A stretch of DNA of 64,000 nt from an uncultured Sphingomonadaceae bacterium (lineage in GTDB: Bacteria > Pseudomonadota > Alphaproteobacteria > Sphingomonadales > Sphingomonadaceae): positions 466,506-530,505 of the forward strand of contig CANMGU010000002.1 in NCBI GenBank assembly GCA_947497455.1. Reading direction: 5' to 3'. The translations under genes and the position numbers were made by a program. Below are positions 1-9,443 of the stretch, one piece after another (within the stretch, counting starts at the first letter, position 1; every line of letters begins with the position of its first letter). The notes under the pieces are model-generated. The model was not told the origin of the DNA. It searched no databases and saw nothing but the letters and a program-made list of their open reading frames with translations.

Positions 1-194
1 TTGAGCCGGTTGCCAAATCCAAATGCGTCAATACTATTGTCGGTGTGGAGATGGGTGTCGCCCCAGAATACCTGTTCGGGATATTCGGTGTTGGTGACCT
101 CGACATCTGAGCCATCGGATCCACCGTCTTTGCTGCATCCTGAAATGGCCAATGCCGCTGAGCAGACCGCGAGTAAAAGTGCTTTGCGCATCAT
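1..194 (-). CDS. DUF3604-family lipoprotein, N-terminal part (cut by window edge)
   Basis: Only the first 64 residues are inside the window. The protein opens with a lipoprotein signal peptide ending in a lipobox (LAISGC, Cys20), so it should be exported and lipid-anchored. After a Ser/Gly/Asp-rich linker comes [19 protein letters not shown], which matches the start of the DUF3604 family (a PHP-like metal-binding fold; the His-x-His pair fits a metal site). The start was chosen at the first of two adjacent ATG codons because an AGGGAAAA ribosome-binding sequence precedes it. The substrate is unknown. The family call rests on a short conserved stretch. Confidence 0.75.
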   Translation of the reverse strand, partial: MMRKALLLAVCSAALAISGCSKDGGSDGSDVEVTNTEYPEQVFWGDTHLHTDNSIDAFGFGNRL

Positions 195-326
195 ATTTTC
201 CCTCATCCTAAGGCGGGAAAACTATCGGTCATGGGATCATCGCGCAAGGGTTACGTGACTAGCCATTTTTTCAGGCGGATTCCGTAGCGTCACCGCAACG
301 GTACGCGAGCCCTGGCAGGTTTGTCG

Positions 327-1187
327 CTAGTGATCGGCAGTAAAATAGGGCCGATCGCCGGCGATTGTGGCGCGCTCCATCACGCGCCGTGCCGGGAAAT
401 AATCGGATGCAGCAAAATGTTGCGACGCTCGGTTGTCCCAAAAAGCTATGGCGCCTTTGGTCCATTTGAAGCGGCACTGGATTTCGGGATTGGCGGCAGT
501 CGCGTAGAGTTTTTTGAGCAGTTCTTGGCTCTCATCGGGAGCCAAGCCTACAATATAGCTGGTAAAGGCACTGTTGACGTAAAGACTCGGTAATCCGGTT
601 TCCGGATGGGTGCGGACCACGGGATGTTCCTGTGGCGGATATTGATCATGCAGCTCTTCGGGTTTTTTGTTGAGGCGCCTGGCAAACACTCTGGCGATAT
701 CATGCACCGCCGTCATGCCGGTAATATGATCGCGGAGATCTTGAGGTAGTTTTTCATAAGCGAGGTTCATATTGGCGAATAGCGTATCTCCGCCAACTGG
801 CGGTATTTCGAGAGCGCTCAATACCGATCCCAGCGATGGTTCGGCGCGCCAGGTGACATCACTGTGCCACATATTTTCCTGGCCCTTGCTTTTTGCTCCA
901 TGTTCAATACGTAAAATTTCCGGATTGGATTGATCCTTTGGTGTGGCAGGATGGATCTCCAGTGCACCAAATCCTTTGGCAAAACGCAGCAGCTGTTCCC
1001 GATTGAGATTTTGGTCACGAAAGAAAATGACCTTATTGTCGAGAAGAGCTTGCCGGATGTCAGCGATAACTTCGGCTGACAGGGGTTCAGACAGATCAAT
1101 GCCCGAGAGTTCTGCGCCGATAGCCGGGGTCAACGGATGGATTTCAAAAGCGCTATCAATACCGGATGTTTGTGCTGCGCTTGCCAT
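327..1187 (-). CDS. TauD/TfdA-family Fe(II)/2-oxoglutarate dioxygenase
   Basis: Cytosolic non-haem iron oxygenase of 286 residues, the normal TauD length. The iron triad is visible: H108-x-D110 in MWHSDVTW and the distal H257 in NRASQHFA. R268, 11 residues after the distal His, fits the 2-oxoglutarate-binding Arg; R272 falls where TauD has its sulfonate-contacting Arg (H255, R266 and R270 in TauD), so a taurine-like or other anionic substrate is possible but not shown. The start at 1187 has GGAG eight bases upstream; the open frame extends 42 codons further but without a good ribosome site. It diverges from acs across about 150 bases. Confidence 0.9.
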   Translation of the reverse strand: MASAAQTSGIDSAFEIHPLTPAIGAELSGIDLSEPLSAEVIADIRQALLDNKVIFFRDQNLNREQLLRFAKGFGALEIHPATPKDQSNPEILRIEHGAKSKGQENMWHSDVTWRAEPSLGSVLSALEIPPVGGDTLFANMNLAYEKLPQDLRDHITGMTAVHDIARVFARRLNKKPEELHDQYPPQEHPVVRTHPETGLPSLYVNSAFTSYIVGLAPDESQELLKKLYATAANPEIQCRFKWTKGAIAFWDNRASQHFAASDYFPARRVMERATIAGDRPYFTADH

Positions 1188-1338
1188 GCCAACTTCTCCA
1201 CAGTGCGTTTTATTGTTGGCCTTTGCTAGCATGATTGGCTGTGCAATCGCTACCATAAGATCATATTGCTCAAAATAGCTTTCAAGGGCTTCAGATATCT
1301 TGCTAGTGATCAAGAAACATTCCGCAGGAGAGCAGATA

Positions 1339-3276
1339 ATGAGCGATATGATTCAGCCTGATAGCAAGGCGACCAGCAACACCCATGCGAACTCTTCTGA
1401 CTATCAGGCTCTTTACTCCGAAAGCCTGTCGGACCCTGATGAATTTTGGTCCAAGCAGGCGGAGCGTCTGGAATGGACGCAGGTTCCAAGCACGATCTCG
1501 AACTGGTCTTACGATCCGGTATCGATCAAGTGGTTTGAAGATGGTGTGCTGAACATTTGCCATAATGCAGTGGATCGGCATGTCGCAGCGGGCCGGGGTG
1601 ACGTCACGGCTTTGATCTTTGAGCCGGACGATCCTGCTGGCGAAGGCCGGAAGCTGACTTATGCCGAACTGCTGGCGGAAGTGGTCAAGATGGCCGGCGC
1701 CCTTAAGAAGCTGGGCGTACAGAAAGGCGACCGGGTGACGATTTACATGCCAATGATTGTCGAGGGTGCGGTGGCGATGCTGGCTTGTGCGCGCATCGGC
1801 GCAATTCACTCGGTCGTGTTTGGTGGTTTTTCTCCGGACGCGTTGGCCGGACGAATCGAGGATTGCGAAAGTAAGTTTGTCGTGTGCGCGGATGCCGGGC
1901 TGCGTGGAGGAAAAGCTGTGCCGCTGAAGAGCAATGTCGATGCGGCGCTCGAGAAGGATGGCACGGACGTTGATGCGGTGTTGGTGATAAACCATACAGG
2001 CAGCAATATCGTGATGAAAGAAGGGCGCGATCACTGGTATCATGAAGTTGCAGCGGATGTCCCCGCGATATGTCCGTGCGAACCCATGAAAGCAGAAGAT
2101 CCTCTGTTCATTCTCTATACTTCAGGTTCTACTGGCAAGCCCAAGGGCGTGCTCCATACCACTGGCGGCTATGCAGTCTGGGTGGCCACGACCTTCCACT
2201 ATGTTTTTGACTATAAACCGGGCGAGGTCTTCTGGTGTTCAGCCGATATTGGCTGGGTAACTGGACATAGCTATATAGTATATGGACCACTTATTAATGG
2301 CGCGACCGAGGTGATGTTCGAAGGGGTGCCCAACTATCCCGATCATGGCCGCTTCTGGCAGGTGGTCGCCAAGCACAAGGTCAATATCTTTTATACCGCG
2401 CCAACCGCGATCCGGGCCCTGATGCGAGAGGGCGATACACCGGTAAAAGCCCATGACCGGTCTTCCATTCGCTTGCTGGGCACGGTGGGTGAACCGATAA
2501 ACCCGGAAGCCTGGCGCTGGTATTATGATGTTGTGGGCGAAGCGAAGTCGCCAATTATCGATACCTGGTGGCAGACCGAGACCGGTGGCGTGATGATCAC
2601 GACATTGCCCGGCGCCCACGGCATGAAGCCAGGTAGTGCCGGCAAGCCGTTCTTTGGTATCCAGCCGCAGTTGGTTGATGGTGAAGGCGCAGTGCTGGAC
2701 GGGGCGACCGATGGCAATCTATGCATCACCGCAAGCTGGCCGGGCCAGGCACGCAGTGTTTACGGAGATCACGAACGCTTCATCCAGACCTATTTTTCCA
2801 CCTACAAGGGCAAATATTTTACTGGTGATGGCTGTCGGCGTGACGGTGATGACTATTACTGGATTACTGGCCGAGTGGATGATGTGATTAATGTTTCGGG
2901 CCATCGCATGGGTACAGCAGAAGTGGAAAGTGCGCTGGTTTCGCACCCCAAAGTCGCCGAGGCGGCTGTGGTTGGTTATCCGCACGACATAAAGGGTCAG
3001 GGCATATATTGTTATGTGACGCTGAATGCTGGCGAAGAAACCAGCGACGCGTTTGCAACGGAACTGAGGAACCATGTCCGCGCAGAGATTGGCCCCATTG
3101 CCACCCCTGACCATCTCCATTTTACGCCCGGCCTTCCGAAAACCCGCTCCGGCAAAATCATGCGCCGCATCCTGCGCAAAATTGCCGAAAATGACTTTGC
3201 CAATTTGGGAGACACTTCCACTCTTGCAGATCCGACGGTCGTTGACACGCTTGTTGACGGAAGGATGAACAGATAG
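1339..3276 (+). CDS. acs: Acetyl-CoA synthetase (AMP-forming)
   Basis: Cytosolic enzyme of 645 residues that turns acetate, ATP and CoA into acetyl-CoA through acetyl-AMP. Seen: the AMP-binding loop [15 protein letters not shown], the aromatic/acid motif [10 protein letters not shown], and the C-terminal [11 protein letters not shown] with K606, the lysine that in this family is switched off by acetylation. Length and the N-terminal ACS domain fit Acs rather than a generic acyl-CoA ligase. The start was placed at an ATG with AGGAG eight bases upstream; an in-frame upstream ATG lacks this. A GNAT protein of Pat-like type is encoded at 37432-38046 but nothing in the sequence links the two. Confidence 0.97.
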   Translation: MSDMIQPDSKATSNTHANSSDYQALYSESLSDPDEFWSKQAERLEWTQVPSTISNWSYDPVSIKWFEDGVLNICHNAVDRHVAAGRGDVTALIFEPDDPAGEGRKLTYAELLAEVVKMAGALKKLGVQKGDRVTIYMPMIVEGAVAMLACARIGAIHSVVFGGFSPDALAGRIEDCESKFVVCADAGLRGGKAVPLKSNVDAALEKDGTDVDAVLVINHTGSNIVMKEGRDHWYHEVAADVPAICPCEPMKAEDPLFILYTSGSTGKPKGVLHTTGGYAVWVATTFHYVFDYKPGEVFWCSADIGWVTGHSYIVYGPLINGATEVMFEGVPNYPDHGRFWQVVAKHKVNIFYTAPTAIRALMREGDTPVKAHDRSSIRLLGTVGEPINPEAWRWYYDVVGEAKSPIIDTWWQTETGGVMITTLPGAHGMKPGSAGKPFFGIQPQLVDGEGAVLDGATDGNLCITASWPGQARSVYGDHERFIQTYFSTYKGKYFTGDGCRRDGDDYYWITGRVDDVINVSGHRMGTAEVESALVSHPKVAEAAVVGYPHDIKGQGIYCYVTLNAGEETSDAFATELRNHVRAEIGPIATPDHLHFTPGLPKTRSGKIMRRILRKIAENDFANLGDTSTLADPTVVDTLVDGRMNR

Positions 3277-3365
3277 GTCTTCAGGACCTTGTAATAAAAT
3301 TACGTGGATTGTTTACGACGCGAAAATGACCTGATACCAGAGCGATAACCATAAAGGGAATCGCA

Positions 3366-5201
3366 ATGACCAAATATGTCCTCCTCGCTACCACCGCCAT
3401 GCTAGCGGCCTGTTCATCGCAAAGTGGTACAGTCGCTAGCGCGAGTGCCACTCCACCGGAAACGCAGGCAGAACAGGTTGATGTTGACAGTGATATAAAT
3501 GCGCGCCTGTCTGCTTTTTTCGACGATTATGACCAGATTGAGCTAGCCAACTCGCCCATCTCCAAGTCCTTCCGTGGCATCAAGGATGCGGATTATGGCA
3601 AATTGGATGATCCAAGCGATGTCGCAGAGGTCGAGCAATATGAGCGTGGCCAGGAAGCGTTGGTCGTGATGGAAGCGGAATTTGACGAGAGCCAGCTCAA
3701 CGACGCCAGCAAACTCAGTTATCGGTTGTTTCAAGCCCGGGCCGAGCGCTCGAAAGAAGCATTTCCGTTCCGCCGGAATAACTATATTTTTGATCAGATG
3801 AACGGAGCGCAGAGCCAGATTCCCGCGTTCATGATCAATATCCACCGCGTGACCAACAAGGTCGACGCCGAAGCTTATGTGAGCCGATTAAATGCGTCAG
3901 GACCATTTTTTGAATCGCTGGTCGCGCAATCGGCAGAGCGCGCAAATGCCGGCGTTATCGTTCCGGACTGGGTTTTCCCCTATGTGATCAATGATGCCAA
4001 AAATGTTATCAGCGGCGCTCCGTTTGAAACAGGCGAAGACTCACCCATTTACGCTGATTTGAAAAAGAAAGTGAATGCGCTTTCCATTCCAGATGCCGAG
4101 AAGTCAGATCTAATTGCAAGAGGTCGTCAGGCACTTACGGACAGTCTCGCTCCGGCCTATCAGAAACTCATCGCCGAGATGGAGCGTCAACAGAAAATGG
4201 CGGTTGATGGTGATGGTGTATGGCGGTTCAAGGATGGCGAGGCTTATTATGCCGAGCGTCTGAAAAACTATACCACAACTGATTTGACGGCTGATGAGAT
4301 TCATCAAATCGGTCTCGACAACGTCGCGCGTATCCATGGTGAAATGCGCAAGATCATGGCCAAGGTTGGTTTTGAAGGGAGTTTGCAGGACTTTTTCACG
4401 CATCTCAGAACCAGCGATCAATATTTCCACACCAGCCGGGAAGATTATCTCGCCGAGGCCAACGCCAAGCTGGCGGAGATGGAAAAAGAGCTGCCGAAAT
4501 TCTTCAATACATTGCCGAAAGCCCCATTTGTCATCAAGCCAGTAGAGGCTTTTCGTGAGAAATCCGCTGGCAAGGCCTTTTATCAGCGGCCTGCGCCTGA
4601 CGGATCACGACCGGGCACTTATTATGTCAATCTCTACGACTTGAAAGGCATGTCCAAGACCGAGCTGGAGGCGCTGGCTTATCATGAAGCGTTGCCAGGC
4701 CACCATTTGCAATTGGCGATCCAGACCGAATTGGGTGATCTCCCTGCATTCCGCAAATTTGGTGGTGTTACTGCTTATTCGGAAGGTTGGGGCCTTTATA
4801 CCGAGGAACTGGGTAAGGATATGGGTTTTTACACCGATCCCTATTCTGACTTTGGCCGTCTTGGCATGGAGTTATGGCGCGCTTGTCGACTGGTCGTTGA
4901 TACCGGCATCCACGACAAACGCTGGAGCCGTGAAAAAGCGATCAAATATCTGACTGACAATACTCCAAATCCTGAAAGTGATATTCGCAAGGCGATCGAG
5001 CGGTATATTGTCTATCCCGGCCAAGCGACGGCCTATATGATCGGGAAGCTCAAGATTATGGAATTGCGCGCCAAATCGCAGAAAGAACTGGGCGATAAAT
5101 TTACCATGGGCGATTTCCATGACGTAATTTTACGCAGCGGTCCGGTTCCCTTGAATATCATGGAAGAGCGGGTCAATAACTGGATTGCCGCAACACGCTG
5201 A
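3366..5201 (+). CDS. DUF885-family lipoprotein, putative metallopeptidase
   Basis: Exported 611-residue protein with a lipoprotein signal peptide (lipobox LAAC, Cys16). The C-terminal half carries the DUF885 hallmarks: the zinc-binding type sequence YHEALPGHHLQ (H440, E441, H446) and the downstream AYSEGWGLYTEEL, which should supply the further acidic ligand. Family members are poorly characterised but are considered metallopeptidases; the substrate cannot be read from the sequence. GGGA lies just before the ATG. The gene stands alone, followed by a strong terminator about 160 bases downstream. Confidence 0.88.
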   Translation: MTKYVLLATTAMLAACSSQSGTVASASATPPETQAEQVDVDSDINARLSAFFDDYDQIELANSPISKSFRGIKDADYGKLDDPSDVAEVEQYERGQEALVVMEAEFDESQLNDASKLSYRLFQARAERSKEAFPFRRNNYIFDQMNGAQSQIPAFMINIHRVTNKVDAEAYVSRLNASGPFFESLVAQSAERANAGVIVPDWVFPYVINDAKNVISGAPFETGEDSPIYADLKKKVNALSIPDAEKSDLIARGRQALTDSLAPAYQKLIAEMERQQKMAVDGDGVWRFKDGEAYYAERLKNYTTTDLTADEIHQIGLDNVARIHGEMRKIMAKVGFEGSLQDFFTHLRTSDQYFHTSREDYLAEANAKLAEMEKELPKFFNTLPKAPFVIKPVEAFREKSAGKAFYQRPAPDGSRPGTYYVNLYDLKGMSKTELEALAYHEALPGHHLQLAIQTELGDLPAFRKFGGVTAYSEGWGLYTEELGKDMGFYTDPYSDFGRLGMELWRACRLVVDTGIHDKRWSREKAIKYLTDNTPNPESDIRKAIERYIVYPGQATAYMIGKLKIMELRAKSQKELGDKFTMGDFHDVILRSGPVPLNIMEERVNNWIAATR

Positions 5202-5358
5202 CACCCAAATTGCTGTGTTTTTGGCCGTAACTGTCAACAACCACAAAAAAAATGTCGATTTTGTCCAATATCGGCAAGGGGTTTCGGGTGCATGGAAATC
5301 AGGCGACCCAAAGAATTCTGACTGCGGTGATTCCGCAGAAAGGGCTTCTTTTCCTCAA

Positions 5359-5398
5359 TGGCCTGGCCATTTTATTGGCCAGGCCAGTTTTTTTTCCT
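5359..5398 (+). terminator. Rho-independent terminator after the DUF885 gene
   Basis: A perfect 10-bp stem (TGGCCTGGCC / GGCCAGGCCA, 5359-5368 and 5377-5386) with an 8-base loop is followed by a run of eight T. A smaller hairpin (CTGCGG / CCGCAG, 5322-5338) lies just upstream. It ends the DUF885 transcript, or a small RNA made from its 3' region. Confidence 0.9.
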
Positions 5399-5433
5399 AT
5401 TTTTTTTGGCTATAAGCGTGCAACCATTGGAAT

Positions 5434-5455
5434 ACCGGTTTGCCCCCGAACCGGT
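5434..5455 (+). promoter_or_regulatory. Inverted repeat in front of the AraC-type gene
   Basis: ACCGGTT and AACCGGT form a 7-bp inverted repeat with an 8-base spacer, ending about 15 bases before the TTG start of the regulator gene and next to its GGGG ribosome-binding sequence. It could be an autoregulatory operator or a hairpin limiting translation. This is inference from position only. Confidence 0.3.
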
Positions 5456-5470
5456 TAAAAGGGGTTCGCT

Positions 5471-6313
5471 TTGGTCAGTTTGAGATATTTCGCTCCTGCA
5501 GAAGATGTTCGGGACCTGGTCTCGGTCTACTATCTTTTTGAAGTTGAGCATCCTAGGTTTTCGGACAATGAACGTGCCGCCATTGCGCAGTTGCGGTTCC
5601 TGTTGGAAGGCACGGCCGATCTTGGTTTTGCCAACGGAAAAACCTATCCGGCCAAGGATAGCATGCTGGTTGGGCCGTCTACTGGTGCGATGCATTTTGA
5701 TGTCAAAGGGCCTTTTCGGATGTTTGGCGTCGGCCTTTTGCCTGCGGGCTGGGCAGCGTTGACCAAGAAATCCGCAGCAGATTTTGCTGATAAGGCGGTG
5801 CCGGCAGGGAAGATTTTCACCGATGAAATCGATAAGAGCCTGGAACTGTTGCGTGGCTGTGATGATGCTGACGGGATGACCGCCTGGGCCGACCGGATTT
5901 TTCGGGATCTGCGGCACCGCGTCAAACCCGAGGTGCAGCAATTTACCCATATGGTTGATGATTGGTTGTCATCCGAACCATCCCCACCGGTCAGCGCGCT
6001 GATGGAGCGCTCTGATCAGAGCTCCCGGCAAGTTCTGCGAACAGTCAATAAACTCTACGGGATGGCACCCAAATATCTTGCGCGTAAATATCGCGCCTTG
6101 CGCGCTGCAAGGGCCTATGCCGAACAAAATGAAGATGAATTGCTAGCTCTCGAAGATGCATTTTACGATCAGTCTCACATGATTCGCGAGATAAAGTTTT
6201 TTGCGGGCACCACGCCGACCAAATTGCGGGTGGCCGAAGGGGAGACCGCCAAGCTGATCGACCAGCGCGGCCTGCTGAAAGGGCATATTCCCCCTCTCAC
6301 CTCTGATACCTGA
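5471..6313 (+). CDS. AraC-family transcriptional regulator
   Basis: A 280-residue DNA-binding protein. The N-terminal two thirds is a sensing region of DUF6597/AraC-binding type (FLLEGTADLGF and GPFRMFGVGLLPAGW are typical of it). The C-terminal part is the double helix-turn-helix: ALMERSDQSSRQVLRTVNKLYG for the first helix-turn-helix region (shortened quote below the family consensus) and FYDQSHMIREIKFFAG for the conserved second one. The start is TTG, preceded by AAAAGGGG. The target genes and ligand are unknown. It lies just upstream of the suf operon, same strand, but the suf promoter is separate, so control of suf by it is not implied. Confidence 0.85.
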   Translation: MVSLRYFAPAEDVRDLVSVYYLFEVEHPRFSDNERAAIAQLRFLLEGTADLGFANGKTYPAKDSMLVGPSTGAMHFDVKGPFRMFGVGLLPAGWAALTKKSAADFADKAVPAGKIFTDEIDKSLELLRGCDDADGMTAWADRIFRDLRHRVKPEVQQFTHMVDDWLSSEPSPPVSALMERSDQSSRQVLRTVNKLYGMAPKYLARKYRALRAARAYAEQNEDELLALEDAFYDQSHMIREIKFFAGTTPTKLRVAEGETAKLIDQRGLLKGHIPPLTSDT

Positions 6314-6326
6314 TACTCGGCAGGAG

Positions 6327-6366
6327 TTGCATTCCATCATAAATACGACTAAATAAGTCGTATTTA
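6327..6366 (+). promoter_or_regulatory. suf operon promoter overlapped by an IscR-type operator
   Basis: A -35 like TTGCAT (6327-6332) is 17 bases from TAAATA (6350-6355). The -10 lies inside a perfect palindrome: TAAATACGACT (6340-6350), five bases, AGTCGTATTTA (6356-6366). The GACT-N5-AGTC core is that of type 1 IscR sites in Escherichia coli. Position over the -10 implies repression, most simply by the Rrf2-family product of the first gene, 28 bases downstream. Confidence 0.75.
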
Positions 6367-6393
6367 GAGAATCACAGGATTTCGAGACGTTTC

Positions 6394-6852
6394 ATGCGGC
6401 TTTCCAGCCTTGCCGACTATGCTGTCGTTATAATGTCCGCTGCCTCGCGGCACTGTGGTGCTGCGCTGTTGGCAGAGGGCAAGATGAACGCATCGACCTT
6501 GTCGCAGGAAACCGGCGTTCCGTTGCCAACAACGCAAAAACTCGTCAGCCGCCTGTCGGCCGCCGGATTGATCGAATCAACCCGTGGTATCGGTGGTGGG
6601 ATCAGGCTGGCGCGGCCTCCGGCATCGATCAGCCTTGCCAATATTGTTGAGGCTGTTGAAGGGCCATTGGCGATTACGTGTTGCACCATCGAAGGCAATC
6701 ATGACTGCGCACTCGAAGATAATTGTACGGTGAAGCCGCATTGGGGCGTAGTGAACCAGGCGATCCGCAAGGCACTGGATGATGTGAGTCTGGCAAGTCT
6801 TTCCGAATCCCCGGCCACACAGAAAATCAAATCTATGGAACAAGCGTTATGA
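6394..6852 (+). CDS. Rrf2-family Fe-S-sensing regulator of the suf operon
   Basis: A 152-residue winged-helix protein of the Rrf2/IscR family, close to the 'SUF system Fe-S cluster assembly regulator' type. The N-terminal helix-turn-helix ([20 protein letters not shown]) and wing ([11 protein letters not shown]) are clear. C97, C105 and C111 with H116 nearby form the cluster-binding site expected of IscR-like sensors; C96 adds a further Cys. It is first in the suf operon, and its last codons overlap the sufB start by four bases, so regulator and first assembly protein are made together. It probably represses its own operon through the palindrome at 6340-6366 when Fe-S supply is adequate. The ribosome site is weak (AGGA, about 15 bases away). 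Confidence 0.92.
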   Translation: MRLSSLADYAVVIMSAASRHCGAALLAEGKMNASTLSQETGVPLPTTQKLVSRLSAAGLIESTRGIGGGIRLARPPASISLANIVEAVEGPLAITCCTIEGNHDCALEDNCTVKPHWGVVNQAIRKALDDVSLASLSESPATQKIKSMEQAL

Positions 6853-8360
6853 GCGAAGTTGTGAAAACGGATATCCAGGAGCAGGACGAGCGCGCGGCAA
6901 TGAACGCCGAAGCGCAAGCGGCCGTGGACAATGCCAGCAATTATGAATTCGGCTGGTCGTCCGACATCGAGCAGGATTTTGCGCCCAAGGGCCTGAACGA
7001 AGATACGGTGCGCTTCATTTCCGATAAAAAGGGCGAGCCGCAATGGATGCTGGACTGGCGCCTCAAGGCTTTTCGCATGTGGGAAACCATGGAAAGTCCG
7101 GATTGGGCGAAGCTCGACATCCCGATGATCGATTATCAGGATGCTTATTATTATGCCGAGCCCAAGGCGAAGCCAAAGCTGAACAGTCTCGATGAGGTCG
7201 ATCCTGAAATTTTGCGGGTTTATGAAAAGCTCGGTATTCCGATCGAAGAACAGAAAGTACTCGCTGGTGTTGAAGGCGCGCGCAAGGTTGCTGTGGATGC
7301 TGTCTTTGACAGTGTGTCAGTGGCCACGACTTTCCGCGAAGAACTGGAAGAAGCGGGCGTGATATTCCGTTCCATCTCCGAGGCGATCAAGGAATATCCC
7401 GATCTTGTGAAGAAATATCTCGGCAAGGTCGTGCCGATGAAGGACAATTATTTCGCGACGCTCAATTGCGCCGTGTTTAGTGACGGGACCTTTGTATATA
7501 TCCCCAAGGGCGTCCGCTGTCCGATGGAGCTCAGCACCTATTTCCGGATCAATGCGGAAAACACCGGGCAATTTGAACGGACGCTAATCGTCGCCGATGA
7601 AGGCAGCTACGTGTCTTATCTCGAAGGCTGCACCGCGCCGATGCGCGATGAGAATCAGCTGCATGCGGCGGTTGTCGAGCTGGTCGCGATGGATGATGCA
7701 GAGATTAAATATAGCACGGTCCAGAACTGGTATCCCGGCGATGAAGACGGCAAGGGCGGCATCTATAATTTCGTGACCAAGCGTGGCCTTTGTCAGGGTA
7801 AGAACAGCAAAATCAGCTGGACGCAGGTCGAGACCGGCAGTGCGGTGACCTGGAAATATCCAAGCTGCGTACTGAATGGCGAAAATAGCGTCGGTGAGTT
7901 CTACTCGGTAGCGCTGACCAATAATTACCAGCAGGCCGATACTGGCACCAAGATGATCCACAACGGCAAGAACAGCCGCTCGACGATTATCTCGAAAGGC
8001 ATCAGTGCGGGCAAAAGCGACAACACCTATCGCGGTCTGGTTCGCGTCGGGGCGAATGCGGAAAATGTCCGCAACTTCACCCAGTGCGACTCACTGCTGC
8101 TCGGCGATACCTGCGGCGCGCATACCGTGCCCTATATCGAGGTGAAAAATCCAACCGCACAGATTGAGCATGAGGCCACGACGTCGAAAATTTCCGACGA
8201 CCAAATGTTCTATGCCCAGCAACGCGGGCTGGACGAGGAAGAAGCGGTGTCCCTGATCGTCAACGGTTTTGCCAAGGATGTGCTGAAGCAATTGCCGATG
8301 GAATTTGCGGTGGAAGCGCAGAAGCTGCTGGCGATCTCGCTGGAAGGCAGCGTCGGTTGA
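6849..8360 (+). CDS. sufB: Fe-S cluster assembly scaffold SufB
   Basis: A 503-residue cytosolic protein, the scaffold that with SufC and SufD builds Fe-S clusters from sulfur delivered by SufS. Whole-length similarity is plain: DYYYAEP-like N-terminal region, [40 protein letters not shown] (the beta-helix core) and the C-terminal [16 protein letters not shown] shared with SufD. It overlaps the regulator gene by ATGA, so translation is coupled. The 34 bases that follow are unusually A-rich and lead to sufC. Confidence 0.98.
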   Translation: MSEVVKTDIQEQDERAAMNAEAQAAVDNASNYEFGWSSDIEQDFAPKGLNEDTVRFISDKKGEPQWMLDWRLKAFRMWETMESPDWAKLDIPMIDYQDAYYYAEPKAKPKLNSLDEVDPEILRVYEKLGIPIEEQKVLAGVEGARKVAVDAVFDSVSVATTFREELEEAGVIFRSISEAIKEYPDLVKKYLGKVVPMKDNYFATLNCAVFSDGTFVYIPKGVRCPMELSTYFRINAENTGQFERTLIVADEGSYVSYLEGCTAPMRDENQLHAAVVELVAMDDAEIKYSTVQNWYPGDEDGKGGIYNFVTKRGLCQGKNSKISWTQVETGSAVTWKYPSCVLNGENSVGEFYSVALTNNYQQADTGTKMIHNGKNSRSTIISKGISAGKSDNTYRGLVRVGANAENVRNFTQCDSLLLGDTCGAHTVPYIEVKNPTAQIEHEATTSKISDDQMFYAQQRGLDEEEAVSLIVNGFAKDVLKQLPMEFAVEAQKLLAISLEGSVG

Positions 8361-8394
8361 CGAAAAAAAATTTGATCAAAAAAAGAAAAGAAAA

Positions 8395-9138
8395 ATGCTA
8401 AAAATTGAAAACCTCCACGCCCAAGTCGGCGACATTGAAATCCTCAAAGGACTCTCGCTTGAACTCAACGCGGGTGAAATCCACGCGATCATGGGGCCGA
8501 ATGGCGCGGGCAAGTCGACGCTGTCCTACGCACTCGGTGGCCGCCCCGGCTATGAAATCACGTCGGGAAGTGTGAACTTTGACGGGCAGGACTTGCTGGA
8601 GCTCGATCCACATGAGCGCGCCGCAGCAGGTATATTTCTCGGCTTTCAATATCCGGTTGAAATTCCCGGTGTAAGCAACCTGCAATTCCTGCGCGAAAGT
8701 CTCAACAGCCAGCGCAAGTCGCGCGGGGAAGAGCCTTTGTCGGGTGCCGAGTTTATCAAGCTGGCCAAGGAAAAAGCAGGTCTGTTAAAAATGGACATGG
8801 ATATGCTGAAACGCGCGGTCAATGTGGGTTTTTCTGGCGGCGAAAAGAAACGCAACGAGATGGTTCAGATGGGGATTATCGATCCCAAGCTGGCAATTCT
8901 TGATGAGACCGATAGCGGCCTCGACATTGATGCGCTGCGCGTCGTTGGGTCCGGTATCAATGCGATTATGCGCAAACCCGACAAGGCGGTCCTGCTGATC
9001 ACCCACTATCAACGCCTGCTTGATCTGGTGAAGCCCGATTTTGTCCATGTGCTGGCCGGTGGCCGGATCGTCAAAACCGGCGGGCCGGAGCTCGCATTGC
9101 AACTCGAAGAAGAAGGCTATGAGGCGGTGGCCGCATGA
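8395..9138 (+). CDS. sufC: Fe-S assembly ATPase SufC
   Basis: A 247-residue ABC-type ATPase of the SufBCD complex. Walker A is GPNGAGKS (34-41), the signature is FSGGEKKRNEM, and Walker B is LAILDETDSGLDID, where Asp replaces the usual Pro-containing loop as in other SufC. Start at the ATG after a purely A/G tract; an open frame runs 30 codons further upstream but into the sufB end, and the chosen start gives the normal SufC N-terminus (MLKIENLHA). The gene after it starts inside its stop codon. Confidence 0.98.
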   Translation: MLKIENLHAQVGDIEILKGLSLELNAGEIHAIMGPNGAGKSTLSYALGGRPGYEITSGSVNFDGQDLLELDPHERAAAGIFLGFQYPVEIPGVSNLQFLRESLNSQRKSRGEEPLSGAEFIKLAKEKAGLLKMDMDMLKRAVNVGFSGGEKKRNEMVQMGIIDPKLAILDETDSGLDIDALRVVGSGINAIMRKPDKAVLLITHYQRLLDLVKPDFVHVLAGGRIVKTGGPELALQLEEEGYEAVAA

Positions 9139-9443
9139 TGTTGACTATTCTCTTGCTGGCAGCAGTGCAACCAGCTGCGACTGCGGTCGAGGATGAGATT
9201 GTCGTCATCGGCCGGCGGTTGAACAGCATATCGGCCATGGTCGGCAAAGACCAGAAAGGCCGTTTCACTTGTTCGCTCGACAAGTCTTCCGGGAACACCA
9301 ATCTGGACAAGCGTCTGTGCAAAACAACCGTGCGCTGCATCCGCGATGGGGCTGTTGGTGACAGCGGCATCAAAGCCTGTGTGGAGGCAGAGAAGCCCAA
9401 GTTAATGGCCAAGCTGCGCCGCGAATTGGAAGGTTCCAGATAA
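9135..9443 (+). CDS. Small exported protein of unknown function inside the suf operon
   Basis: Encodes 102 residues. The first 17-18 residues are a hydrophobic signal peptide (MMLTILLLAAVQPAATA), so the product should be periplasmic, unlike every other suf protein. The mature part begins EDEIVVIGRRLNS, a sequence style common in small sphingomonad exported proteins, and holds four Cys residues (in FTCSLD, RLCKTTVRC and KACVEA) that could form two disulfides. It starts in an ATGA overlap with sufC and its stop overlaps the sufD ATG by one base, so it is a genuine operon member. I do not recognise its family and assign no function. Confidence 0.82.
   Translation: MMLTILLLAAVQPAATAVEDEIVVIGRRLNSISAMVGKDQKGRFTCSLDKSSGNTNLDKRLCKTTVRCIRDGAVGDSGIKACVEAEKPKLMAKLRRELEGSR

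Noticed and set aside
3275..3303. Two small hairpins right after acs, possible terminator
   Set aside because: Stems are only 5 bp and the T-run is missing; not strong enough to call.
5252..5458. Open frame of 68 codons with a hydrophobic stretch downstream of the DUF885 gene
   Set aside because: It runs straight through a strong terminator hairpin, has no ribosome site and no recognisable sequence.
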